Shown here one piece after another: positions 10,880 to 20,757 of a stretch of DNA of 64,000 nt. The notes under the pieces are model-generated. The model saw only the letters and a program-made list of their open reading frames with translations. It made no database searches and was not told the origin of the DNA. A program made the position numbers and the translations under genes. Origin of the DNA: Amorphophallus konjac (taxonomy: Eukaryota; Streptophyta; Magnoliopsida; Alismatales; Araceae); contig JAHNEJ010001807.1 of the NCBI GenBank assembly GCA_022559845.1, positions 1 to 64,000 of the forward strand, written 5' to 3'. The number at the start of each line of letters is the position of its first letter. The first letter of the stretch is position 1.

Positions 10880-11629
10880 AGAGAAAGTGTGGAAAACCTA
10901 GAATGTTTATTGATTTTGGCACATTAAACGTAATTATCGTTAACATCAAGTGGTCTCTTCCAAATAAAGACAAATTGATCTAGGGAGTAGTCAAAAAGTA
11001 TGTCTCTTCTAAATGTGATTGCAAATCAGACTACCAGCAACAACAAAAAGTGAAAGAAGACATCCATAAGACAACTTTTTCTCCTTCTCGTGGGTTGTAT
11101 GAATGGCTTGTCCTCACATTTGATCTAAAAAATGCACCTTCTAAATTTCAATGCTGGATGGGTGAGATATTTTAACCATATGATAGCTTTTTAGCTAACT
11201 ATATAGATTAATTTCTAATATTTTTTGATAATATACATGAGCACATATCACATTTAAATACCTTTATGTCAGTCATGACTTCTCATGGCATTTGGCTTCC
11301 CGCTTCAACAAATAATTTTGAATTTGCAATAAAAATTAGAATTTTTGGGAGTCACTATTAAAGACCACATATGCACCCTTGTTCCCTTGAAAAGTTATTT
11401 CAATTTTCATCTCATATGGAAAATCAACAATAATGCCATTTTTTTGGGTTGCGTCAACTATTTAAGATTTTTTATTCCCAATTTATCATAAAAAACACAG
11501 CATATTATAAGAGCCACAATATTTAAACCATTCACTTTGACGTCAGCAGCAACATAAGAGGTACTTCAGTTACAAGAAGAATGTAATCACCTTCCTCTAT
11601 TACAACCATCTTACAAGGGTCCCTACATC
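10880..11629 (+). pseudogene. Endogenous caulimovirid reverse transcriptase fragment (part 1)
   Basis: A decayed plus-strand reverse transcriptase with several stops and frameshifts. Short recognisable pieces in order are GKPRMFIDF (about 10896), WSLPNKDKLI, YEWLVLTFDLKNAPSKFQ (about 11100), HISHLNTF and LGCVNYLRFFIPNLS (about 11445). The tryptophan in YEW, KNAP followed by FQ, and LGCxNY...FIPNL are typical of Caulimoviridae rather than Ty3/gypsy RT, which usually has a GY-RRFI pattern there. It would have copied viral pregenomic RNA. It is an old integrated copy, not a functional virus, and is split by a solo LTR at 11630. Whether it is florendovirus- or petuvirus-like I cannot tell. Confidence 0.7.
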
Positions 11630-12599
11630 TGTGAACGTGTCACGTGGTAGACTGAGAGAGAGATGGGGTTTCCCTCTCTTAGTAAAAGAAAAAAAAATGA
11701 CGAAACGCGTGCATAAGGGGGGTGAAATAGAAAAAAATGGAGAATACAACTTGTAGTAGGGATACTGCAGACCTAGAGTTACCGAACTCCGGTACGTGGC
11801 GAAGGTAGAGATCCGAAGACCCTCTCGCGCAAACTAAACTCCTTTCCCAGTAGGCGTGGCCTACCGTTCCGTGAGTAGTTTTTTATATACCGGGTGCGAG
11901 CCTGGGACTCTACGTAGTAGAAATTGGCGGACACAAAAACACACGTAGACTCCGAATTTGGAACGGCATATCACTCCTCACACAGTTATAATAGTAAGAA
12001 TATAACATAGAGTAAACAGACCACCGTAGGACATTGATCCTGCGGGGTTTTAACAATAATATAACAAAGTGCGGAAAGGAAGTGCTGAAAGTAAATGATC
12101 ACGGTGAAATGACTCACCGCGACCGATTATAGTACAAACAGACCCGTGTGAGATTTAGCTATCCGCGGGTATTATAGACATAAAATAAAAATTACTACAA
12201 GCACGCGTTTGGTGGTGTGATCGCCAGGGACCGAGGGCCCCAAACTAGTTGATCACTTTTGCCTTTGACGCGGAATGATATGGGCTCCTTCTTCCTCTTC
12301 GTTCGGCTGGCCGAAGAAGAGGACTTTTGAGTGGTTACCCCTGCAAAAAGAAACAAACACAGAAATTAAGTCAGAACGATGATATGATATGATAGCAATT
12401 CATGGGATAAGAACACTAATAACTGAATAGCAGACTAAAAATACAATAAAATAATAAGAGTAAGAAACGAAGCCGCTGATGGCGATGCAAGCACGGTGGG
12501 ACGAAACGGCTTTCCTCGTATACAGGAACACACGGGAGCGCTAGCGGGCCAAAGGCCTGTTGTTCTTCCTGCACGTCTAAAACAATGACAAACTAATAT

Positions 12600-12870
12600 G
12601 AAACAACAGAAACAATATGTATATATATATAACTAAACATAAATATACGTATGCATATATATATATATATCTATATAGCTATAAACATATATATGTATAT
12701 ATATTTACACCAAAATATACATAAGAACATACATATATATATATGTCTATATAGATATGAACATATATATGTATGTATATATTTAAGTATACATATTTAT
12801 GTGAATATACCTATATAAATATGGATAAGATATATACATATAGCATATATATATATAATAAATGTGAAAT
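12600..12870. repeat. AT-rich (TA/ATAC)n microsatellite region
   Basis: Runs of atatat and tatatgtat within the solo LTR. A second (TA)n tract of about 35 bp lies at 14920-14960. Confidence 0.8.
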
Positions 12871-12889
12871 GAAAGAAACTAAATAAAAT

Positions 12890-13340
12890 AACACATGAGG
12901 GGGGGGAGAAGAGAGAGGAAAGGAGCTTCTGGCGACAGAGAACAAAAAAGATAGAAGAGAGAGGGAAGTGGGGAGAGAGAAATATTAAAAAAGAATAGGA
13001 GATGGGATGAGAGGGAGAGAAAGGAGGAGAGAGGGGACAGAAGAGAGATCGAGAGAGGGAGGAAGTGAGACAGGGGGAGGGAGAGAGAGAAATCGTGTGA
13101 GGGGAGAGAGAAGAGAGATGAGAAATAAAATAGACAAAAATAGAAGAGAGAGAGGTTGCGAGAGGAGAGAGAGAGGGAGAGAGAGAGAGCGCGAGCGCCA
13201 CGAGAGAGAGAGAAAGATCGCGGAGGGGGGAGAGAGAGGGGAAGAGAGAGAGAAAGAGAGGGAGAGACCCGCGGAGGGGAGAAGAGAGAGAATGAGGGAG
13301 AGAGAGTGGGAGTGCGAGAGAGAGAGAGGGAGTGCGCTGT
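12890..13340. repeat. (GA)n-rich low-complexity block
   Basis: Nearly pure purine sequence dominated by gagaga on the plus strand. It produces long Arg/Glu or Ser/Leu low-complexity ORFs that are not genes. Confidence 0.85.
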
Positions 13341-14919
13341 GGGCGGTGGGTTCACGGGGAGGCTGTCCGGCGCGATGTTGGGATGGCGACGGGGGCGGCA
13401 GTGGTGGCGTGGTCGGCGGCTGCTGGCGTGGACGAGCGGGTGGACGGCGTCGGGAGTGGCAGTGGTGGCATCCGATGCGGGGGCGTGGGAGCTCGCGGGT
13501 GGACGACGACGGCGGTGAAGGTGGTGTCCGGCGTGAAGCTCACGGTGGGATGCACAGGGGAGATGACGAGGGCGACGTGCTCGTGGGCTCGACAGTGCTC
13601 GTGGATGACGCTTTGGCCTGCCGGAGGAGGTGCAGCGGTGCAAGGTGGGCTCGTGTGGTGGCGTTGGCAACGGGAGGCTCACGGCAGCCGGCGGTGAGGA
13701 CGGCAACGTGCTCGGCGGTGACGGAGGGTCGCACGGGCGATGACGAGGAGACGTCCGGTGGAGGGCTGGCGAAGCGGAGGGCGTCGGTTTGTCGGCGGAG
13801 ACGGCGACGTGGGCAGCTTGCATGCACGAGGGGGAGCTTCGCAGCAGCGTTCGGCGAGGGTGCAGCGGCGAGGGTTGCGTTGGCGTGCTCGCGGCGGGGA
13901 CGGTGGCGAGGGTGGAGCTGCAGTCGGCAGACGGCGACGGTGGACGACGAGTGCGGCGATGGCGACGTCGAGGGGGGGCTTGCTGCGGTCGGTGGCGAGG
14001 GGTGAACGTGCGTGGGGGTGTCCTCGCGGCGGGCCTGGCTCGTGGTGGCGTAGTGAGTGGAAATGAGAGGTCGTGGGCGAGAAGAAGAGGGAGAGGGGAT
14101 AGCAGTGGGGTGGCTGGCGGTGGTCGACGAGGGGAGGTGGTTCAGGGAGGAGAGGGGGAGGAGAGATGGGAGATGAGTGTGGTAGCAAGGGAGGCGTCAC
14201 CACGGGGGGTTCTGCAGAAAAAGAGAGGGAGAGATGGGTGGCTGCGATGTGCGGTGGGAGTTCTGCCGAGGGGGTGGCAGTGGCGGTGGTGAGGTGTAAG
14301 GGGAGATGAGATGGTGGCGGCTAGTAGGTGGCCGAACAACAGCGGACGAGGGGCGGTGGCGGCGGCAGGGGGCATCGGGAGTGTGAGGGAAGTGGAAGTT
14401 CACGAGGGTCAGATGGCCGTGGAGAGGGTGGAGAGAGAAGGAAGAGCAGAGAGGAATGAGTGTAGCCCGGAGGAAGTGGAGTTCACGGGAGTGGATGTGT
14501 TCACATGAGGGGGTGGTGCTCACGGGAGTGGGTGTGTGTGTGGGGGATTCCTCCTGTCGGATTGGTTTTTATTTTGTTGCCAAGAGTGGGTGCCAAAAGA
14601 AGAAAGATATCAAGAGAAAGGATGTGTATTGTGAAGACGTGGGGAGAGGAGTGAGGCTTGCGGCCCCGGGTGCATGATGATAATAGAGCGGGGAAGAGAT
14701 TAGATTCTCTATGTCGGGAGGCTTAACGTGAAACAGAGAGGGATGGCGAGAGAATAGATAGGTGAGAGAGATATCGACATAAGAGACATGATTATAGGGG
14801 AGACCAGATCCGGAAGATTAGGGGGGATAAGTGGTGATTATGATTTTATTTAAACTGATCAAGAGTCTTTGTTTTTCATTTGTTTAAGCTCACTAAAATA
14901 AAACTAAGTATATATATAC

Positions 14920-14962
<43 letters not shown>

Positions 14963-15431
14963 CAACCTTATATATTACACATATATACAAACCTATTTGT
15001 ATTCACAACCTTATTTTATATATTTATTTATTATATTTTTAAGCTTTTCTCAATTTTTTTTAGATTTTTTTATAACCTTTTTGAATTTTTTATATTTTCT
15101 TATAACCTTTTTTTGATTTTTTGTATAACTTTTTTAAATTTTTTTGTATTTTCTTATAACCTTTTTTGCATTTTTTTTAAATTTTCTTATAACCCATTTT
15201 TTGCTTTTATTTATTATTTATTTTTTTTTGAATTTTCTTATAAGCTCTTTTTTTAATAAGCTTTTCTCATTTTTTATATTTTTCTAACCTTTTCTGATTT
15301 TTTTTATTTTTATATGTAAAAGCCTAAAAAATGACTAATCACCCACATGAATCAAATCCGCAGGTCACTTTGAGGCATCACAGTGTAATATGAGATTTAC
15401 TCACAAAAAACGTGAAAACGGCGTGTCTACA

Positions 15432-15696
15432 ACATCCTAACCATTGATGTTTCAAAAGATATATGGTCTAAAATTCTTATACATAAAACTACACAATAAG
15501 GAAAATTTTTTTCATATGAAAGTGACCAATTTAAGAAATATTAACTCAATTATTGGCTTACGAAAACAGAAATTCTGGCGACAGTCAGAGAAGTACAAAA
15601 ATTCCACACATATCTGTTGGAAAATATTTAGTTCTCAAAACAGATTCAACTACATTCAGTTGTTTTCTCAAACAAAAAACTTTCTAGTAGTGCCAG
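15432..15696 (+). pseudogene. Endogenous caulimovirid RNase H fragment (part 2)
   Basis: This continues the viral remnant after the first solo LTR. Pieces visible in one frame include ILTIDVSKDIWSKIL (about 15436) and TKTEILATVREVQKFHTYLL (about 15560), which follow the RNase H order of D...S...E and the K-E-x-L-A motif. The first aspartate block reads IDVS here. Stops interrupt it, and a second solo LTR follows at 15697. Confidence 0.65.
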
Positions 15697-18583
15697 TGTA
15701 ATGTCCCGGATTTTTCGGATACTTATCGGATCAGAATCCGTGGATTTCATATCACTTTTGTGGGTCCCTGATTGAGTTTTAATTTGCGGTTTACACGTGT
15801 TTTTATCTGTCGGACCTTCGGAACCCCGTGTCCGACGAACCGTTGCATTCTCTGACTCCGAGACGTTACCACTGCATTGTGCGTTTTTCGAGGATCGCGG
15901 GGAGTATTTTTTTCCCTATTTTCGATATTTTTTATAATTTATAGATTATATATATATATATAACCTCCTTTTCTATCTCTCCCCCTCTCTCATTTCTCTC
16001 CCTCTCTCTTCTCTCACGCTCTCTCCTCTTCCCCTCTCTTATCTGGGCGGCCGACGGAGGCATAAGAGGATGGGGCGGCGATGCTCGTGGGTCGTGGAGC
16101 GACGTGCACAAGACGAAGATCGCGATGGTGGAGGCAGTTCGTGAGATCGCGAGCCGACGGCGGTTTAAACGACATTTCCTTGGGGGATCGACGTCCTCGG
16201 CGCACGAAATCTTTGGTGGATGTAGGGGGATGGTTCCCTAGCCCGAGTATTTCATTTCCCGCGAGTTTTGTAGGCCGTGGTGAGCCGCGTGGGGTTATCT
16301 TTACGTTTTGGGGAAAGAGCATGTTTTGGGGTGTGAGCGGGATTTAGTGTTTTGATCGCGTTGTTGATATTTAAATGGGTCCTTTCGATGCTAGAGAGGT
16401 TGGGGACTAGTTTTCCCTTATTTTTCCCTTCACATGGGTGTGAACGGAGCCTGGAATGGGATTTTTTGTGAGATTCGCCGTTTTCGCGCTCGGGACGACC
16501 TAGCGGTCCCTAGGCCACTTGGCGGTCATGTGGTCCCCCCTATGTCAGTTCGAGTCTTGCGGTCACGCGATGGACCACCATCGGTGGGTAGCGGTCTCGA
16601 GGAAATCGCCAACCAGTGTTTAGCGGTCAGGACCTGACCGTTTTCGCAGTTTTGCTCGTTCGGGTTTCTAGTTGGGTAGCGGCCTTGCGACTGACTGCTA
16701 CAGGGCGTTAGCAGTCAGTCGAAGGACCGCTAGGAGACCTAGCGGTCTGGGGATGACCACTTGTGGTCTGATGGTTTTGGGGCGTAGCGATCCTGACTGG
16801 ACCGTTAGCCTGGGTCTAGCGGTCCTGGGTTAGACCGCCACTTAACCTAGCGGTCTAGGTGATGACCATCATTTGGGCTCCGTGATTTTCGTGTTCCGAT
16901 CGTGTCGTTTGGACCCCCGGTCGACCCGGTTGTGACCTAGTGGTCGACCTTTGGTCTTGTGGATGTCCCGGACACCCCGTGGGTTCTGTGTCCGTATTTT
17001 TGGGGCATTTGGAGGTACCGTGTTACCTCAATTAGCGTGCCCATGGGTTGGAGGGTCCCGGTGACCCCATGTGTTCCGGGCTTTCGTGTTCTCGCTACAT
17101 CGAGTTGCCGTTAGTCGGCTTGAGTGTGGAGGGTTATTCCTGCACGTCATTGGCTTTTCGGGAAGTGTTTTCCGTGCGGGCCATGTGTGTGGCTTTGGGC
17201 CGCGAGTCCAATCGACCAGCCTAGGGTTGGAGGTTTTTCGTGTGTCCCTTGGACTAGGGATTACCTCGGCGGCATGTGAGCTATCTCGGTATTCATGCTA
17301 CCGTGGTTTCAGACCTAGGGATTAGGCCTGATTGACGGCATTGTGCCGTCATGCGCGACGGTCGTGACCCGAGTCTCATGACTCAAGGGCCGTTGGGTTT
17401 GGTAGGTCTAGTGGGCTGTCTAGAGTCTAGTGGCCTCGAGCCACATGTTGCTCCGTGTTACTCGCGATGGGTGCGTGTGTGATTTTCAGTGTTCACGTTT
17501 TGTGAGCCCCACTAGTCGTAACTTTCCTGCGCACGCGTGTGCGAACCCACTTGGGAGTGGTGGACAGCGTGACCCGGAGAGGCGATTTTTAGGCTGGTTA
17601 CCGTAGCCCCCCCACGTGCAGCCTGAGTCTAAGCTTCGGGGGAAGAACCAGCTAGAGGGTCAGAGCTAGGGCGCATAGTTTGTGTGTGCACACGTGGTTG
17701 GGGACGTCGGACGCGCGTTGACGAGCGCGACCCCAGCTAGTCCTTGTTTTGTGTTCCTGGTTACTGTATGGTGTCTCAGTCTCCGCCTAGGACGTCGCAT
17801 GAAGACACCCGAGGCTGCGAACTAAGTCGTCAGTGGACGCATCCGGCCTTGCTTCTGGTGGCCGGGCATGTACTTCCGTCACGTGACGTGAGGTTTTGTG
17901 ACTTGAGTTCCGTTTCACGTATGCGAGACGTGGTTTTACTCGTAATTCCGAGCGTTTCCCCGATGTTGAGGTCTAGGGTTTCGGTGAGCGTCACCGAGGG
18001 TTTTTCCTAGGTAGTGTCCGGTCCACTACATGGTTGTCGTGGTGTGTTTTCTGGCGGTGTAGCCAGAGGTCTTTTCGTTAGACCGGTGTTTTCCCGACTG
18101 TGAGATCGGGTGTTGGTGTCTGTTCCGGTAGGAATAACTATAGTGCTGAATTTTTACCGGCCACCGGTTTGCTGTTCCCGCTGTTGTTGCTGCTTTCCGT
18201 TACTGCCGTTATTTTTGGTTGGGGTTCTGCGGGACCCCTATTGAGCCAGTGATAGGAGGCTCACCTCTACTTTTTAGGTGTGGCGGTTCTTCATCGATAT
18301 TCGAGGGTGCTGTGCAGAGGTTCTTAGTTGTCAGCTCGCCGGGCCAAGCGTTCACTCGGTATTGGGTACGCTTCTCTGCCTTATACTATACTTTTGTTGG
18401 GCTGGACTCTGTTGTAGTTAGTTTATTTATTTCTGTTAATTGTTGAATTGTCCTGCTTTATTTCCTATTTCCTCGTACCTCAACACTCCTTTTAGCCCTT
18501 CCGAGCCCTTTGACTCGTGGGCGGCGGGTCAAGATTCAAATGTTATCGAGTTCTTCCCGATATCCGGATCTTGGGTCGCTACA
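15697..18583 (+). mobile_element. Solo LTR (2.9 kb), same family as 23930-26577
   Basis: Starts TGTAATGTCCCGG and ends GGGTCGCTACA. It is flanked by GCCAG (15692-15696) and GCCAA (18584-18588), a 5-bp duplication with one mismatch. The first ~260 bp reach a TATA-rich block (15940-15962) followed by a CT-rich leader. The element at 23930-26577 has the same layout in reverse. The interior carries a degenerate array of tagcggtc/gaccgc inverted motifs (16480-16960). No protein-coding capacity is evident. Confidence 0.8.
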
Positions 18584-19690
18584 GCCAAACTTTGAAGATA
18601 TACATAGTGGCAATTCATCTTATCCCAATATCAATTTACCATTGAAAGGGTTTCAGGAAAAGATGATCTGCCAGATGCTTTAACAAAATAGTTAAAAGAC
18701 TCTCCAAGTTAAAAATGTTGAGAAGTCAAAATTCTCTATGGAAAAGATTCTCTCTCAAAACTCCACAACAAATGTTACAATTCTGACAACATGCTCGAAC
18801 TTTATTTCCACAAGAAAGTTCAGTGCAAGGAGAATACCCCAACGTTGATTTATTTATCAGCTAAGTAGGAAGATTTAGTTATATAGTTAACCACCTCAAA
18901 TGGACAACTCTAGAAGCTGAAGTGTTAGAATGACTAATGGAAAAGGGTGCTCGATGACATCCTCCTTATCCGAAGACAGTTGTATCCAATTTTTGTCTCT
19001 CAAAATTTCTTTAATACTATCATGCCCACTCAACAATAGGAGCATAATTTATGTCAATTCTTTGACATTGTCATGATGAAGAACTAGTGGTAGAAGCAAC
19101 AAAAGACACTATTTCATTAGTCACGTCACGAAAATAGCTAAGCTATGTGATAGAAGAGTACAAAATATGGCAAAAGAAGACAATCGGCTTTGTCCACTCC
19201 ACTTCGAAGCACCGTAGAAGATTTTCAAAGGATAACGAAACATCTACTTTCCATCTGTCAAGGTGCGCTCCATAAACATCCTTAGTTTGTCTTTGTATAG
19301 TTACTTTTGTAAAGCTATCTCTTTTACTTTTGAAAAGATATCTTTAAAGATGCGAATGATTGTTCTTTTTAAGAGGCATCTCACTTTCATATGTAAAGAT
19401 GTTCTCTTATCTCATAGATGCTAGAACTATCATTTGTAAAGTCACTTCAACTATCTGAGGCATCGGAAGTCGATCATTCAGATACACCTTGTGTGTTCTC
19501 CCTTCTTACGAGCGTTCTCATTCTATGCGAGTTCCTCACGAGAACCTTAGTCCTATGTCCCCCTTACTTGAATATGTTAAAAAAAGTCTATATATTATGA
19601 TGAAGTCAAGAGTATACATGTAAAAATCTAGTGAATCTAAGGGTATATATGTAAAAATATCATAATCTTTTTGACTTATTCAGTTAGAGT
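18584..19690 (+). pseudogene. Endogenous caulimovirid RNase H end and downstream remnant (part 3)
   Basis: An open stretch ending at TAG (18689-18691) contains QYQFTIERVSGKDDLPDALT, matching the C-terminal end of the viral RNase H (QY-F-IE-I-G-xN/D-LPDALT/S). It resumes the remnant split by the two solo LTRs. From 18692 to 19690 the DNA is AT-rich with no clear protein. By position it may be the old viral intergenic or leader region, but nothing proves that. Confidence 0.55.
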
Positions 19691-19790
19691 CAGGGTTTGC
19701 CGACCCGTCCGACCCGGCCGACCCGGTCTCGGCGCGGGACGGGTCGGGTCGGGCGGGTCGCACAGCGACCCGGTCCGCCCCATTGGGCTC
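19691..19790. repeat. hAT-1 left inverted repeat and subterminal CGACCC array
   Basis: The terminal CAGGGTTTGCCGACCCG is followed by at least six CGACCC/GGGTCG copies within 80 bp. The matching right-end array is at 28905-29120. Confidence 0.85.
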
Positions 19791-20071
19791 TCGACGCATG
19801 TTTTTTAAATTTTTTTAAAATTTTTAATAAATTTATTTTGAAAGATTAAATGTTATATATATTTAAAAATATTAGAATGTAGAGTTTTGTTTATGATAAT
19901 AGATCCATACTAAATTACACACAATTAATTATATAAAAATTACATATTACACCGCTTAATTAAACATCCTATTATATATAATACATAAAAATTTATTTCA
20001 ATTACTAAATATGTAAAAGTAAACAGTGACATAATAATGACATTCATTCATGAAGTATAAAATACAAAAAT

Positions 20072-20230
20072 TCACTAATCCTCGTCATCTGTGAAGCCCG
20101 AATCCCAAAACTCACTCATCCTCCTCATCTGTGTAGCCCGAATCCCAAAACTCACTAATCCTCATCACCAGTGAAGCCGAATCCCAAAACTCACTAATCA
20201 TCGTCATCAGTGAAGCCTGAATCCCAAAAC
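20072..20230. repeat. Four-copy 40-bp tandem repeat
   Basis: Units of 40, 40, 39 and 40 bp (tcactaatcctcgtcatctg plus TGAAGCCCGAATCCCAAAAC). The innermost copy encodes the acidic C-terminus of the adjacent small BED ORF. Confidence 0.85.
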
Positions 20231-20757
20231 TCATCATCAGATACATGAGACTGATCACCCGTATAATCTAACTCTATCCTAGTGGGTGGAGGTACATGTG
20301 GGTGGGACTGAAAATATGTAATCATCTGCACAAATGATGGGTCGTGTGCTGCGGTGGAGGGTACATGAAAATCTGTAAAAAAAGTCCTCACTACATCTAT
20401 AGCTTCAATTATATCATGTGCGACTGGTGCTGGTGCTGCTCGAACTCTGGACGTGGAGGAAGATTCTGCCCCGCCCTGTGCTCGTGGTGGATGTACCCAG
20501 GACGTAGAAAAAGATGTCCTGGGTGTGCTACGAGAACCGTATCTATCCTGTAACTGTGTCCGAAAGGAATGTCGGACATCTCCCGGAACTCGGTCGCATG
20601 CACGAACATCGCGTCCCACTCCCGCAAGGTGCTCCGCAAACTTGTGTATGCCGGTGACGCGATGTTCGCAATATCTACAGTGCACATGTCCATCACCCTC
20701 AACAGAGTATCCATGCTCCCACGCAGAGTGACGTCGTCCGTCCATGATGACCTGCAA
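20194..20757 (-). CDS. Stand-alone BED zinc-finger protein inside hAT-1
   Basis: This ORF has 187 residues; a likelier start is the ATG at 20745, after an acceptor-like ttgcag. The N-terminus carries a BED-type finger: VHCRYCEH, then IHKFAEHLAGVG and VRACDRVPGDV. It gives the C-x2-C ... H-x(n)-C/H spacing seen in the transposase finger (CWRCNYC ... KKHLAGG ... CTHVPRDV) of the same element. The middle is Ser/Pro-rich, and the acidic end DDEFWDSGFTDDDD runs into tandem repeats. No transposase domain is attached. It lies downstream of the transposase stop on the same strand. It may bind the same ends and act as a regulator or antagonist, which is inference. It could instead be a leftover from a second element. 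Confidence 0.6.
   Translation of the reverse strand: MQVIMDGRRHSAWEHGYSVEGDGHVHCRYCEHRVTGIHKFAEHLAGVGRDVRACDRVPGDVRHSFRTQLQDRYGSRSTPRTSFSTSWVHPPRAQGGAESSSTSRVRAAPAPVAHDIIEAIDVVRTFFTDFHVPSTAAHDPSFVQMITYFQSHPHVPPPTRIELDYTGDQSHVSDDEFWDSGFTDDDD

Larger units (their letters stand above)
11630..15431 (-). mobile_element. Solo LTR (3.8 kb) with 5-bp target duplication
   Basis: The element begins TGTGAACGTG and ends GCGTGTCTACA (TG...CA). It is flanked on both sides by ACATC (11625-11629 and 15432-15436). The right terminus and internal blocks match the LTR of the gypsy element at 1-7449, including gtgatcgccaggg at 12217 and gtaatatgagattta near the end. There is no gag or pol. The reading frame of the surrounding viral remnant continues exactly across the insertion once one ACATC copy is counted. 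Long GA-rich (12890-13340), GC-rich (13340-14550) and AT-rich (14880-15330) blocks make up its interior. Confidence 0.85.

Noticed and set aside
13007..14005. 332-codon plus-strand ORF (and a 314-codon minus-strand one) in the solo LTR
   Set aside because: They arise from GA-rich and GC-rich low-complexity DNA; both strands are open, with no domain and no codon pattern of a gene.
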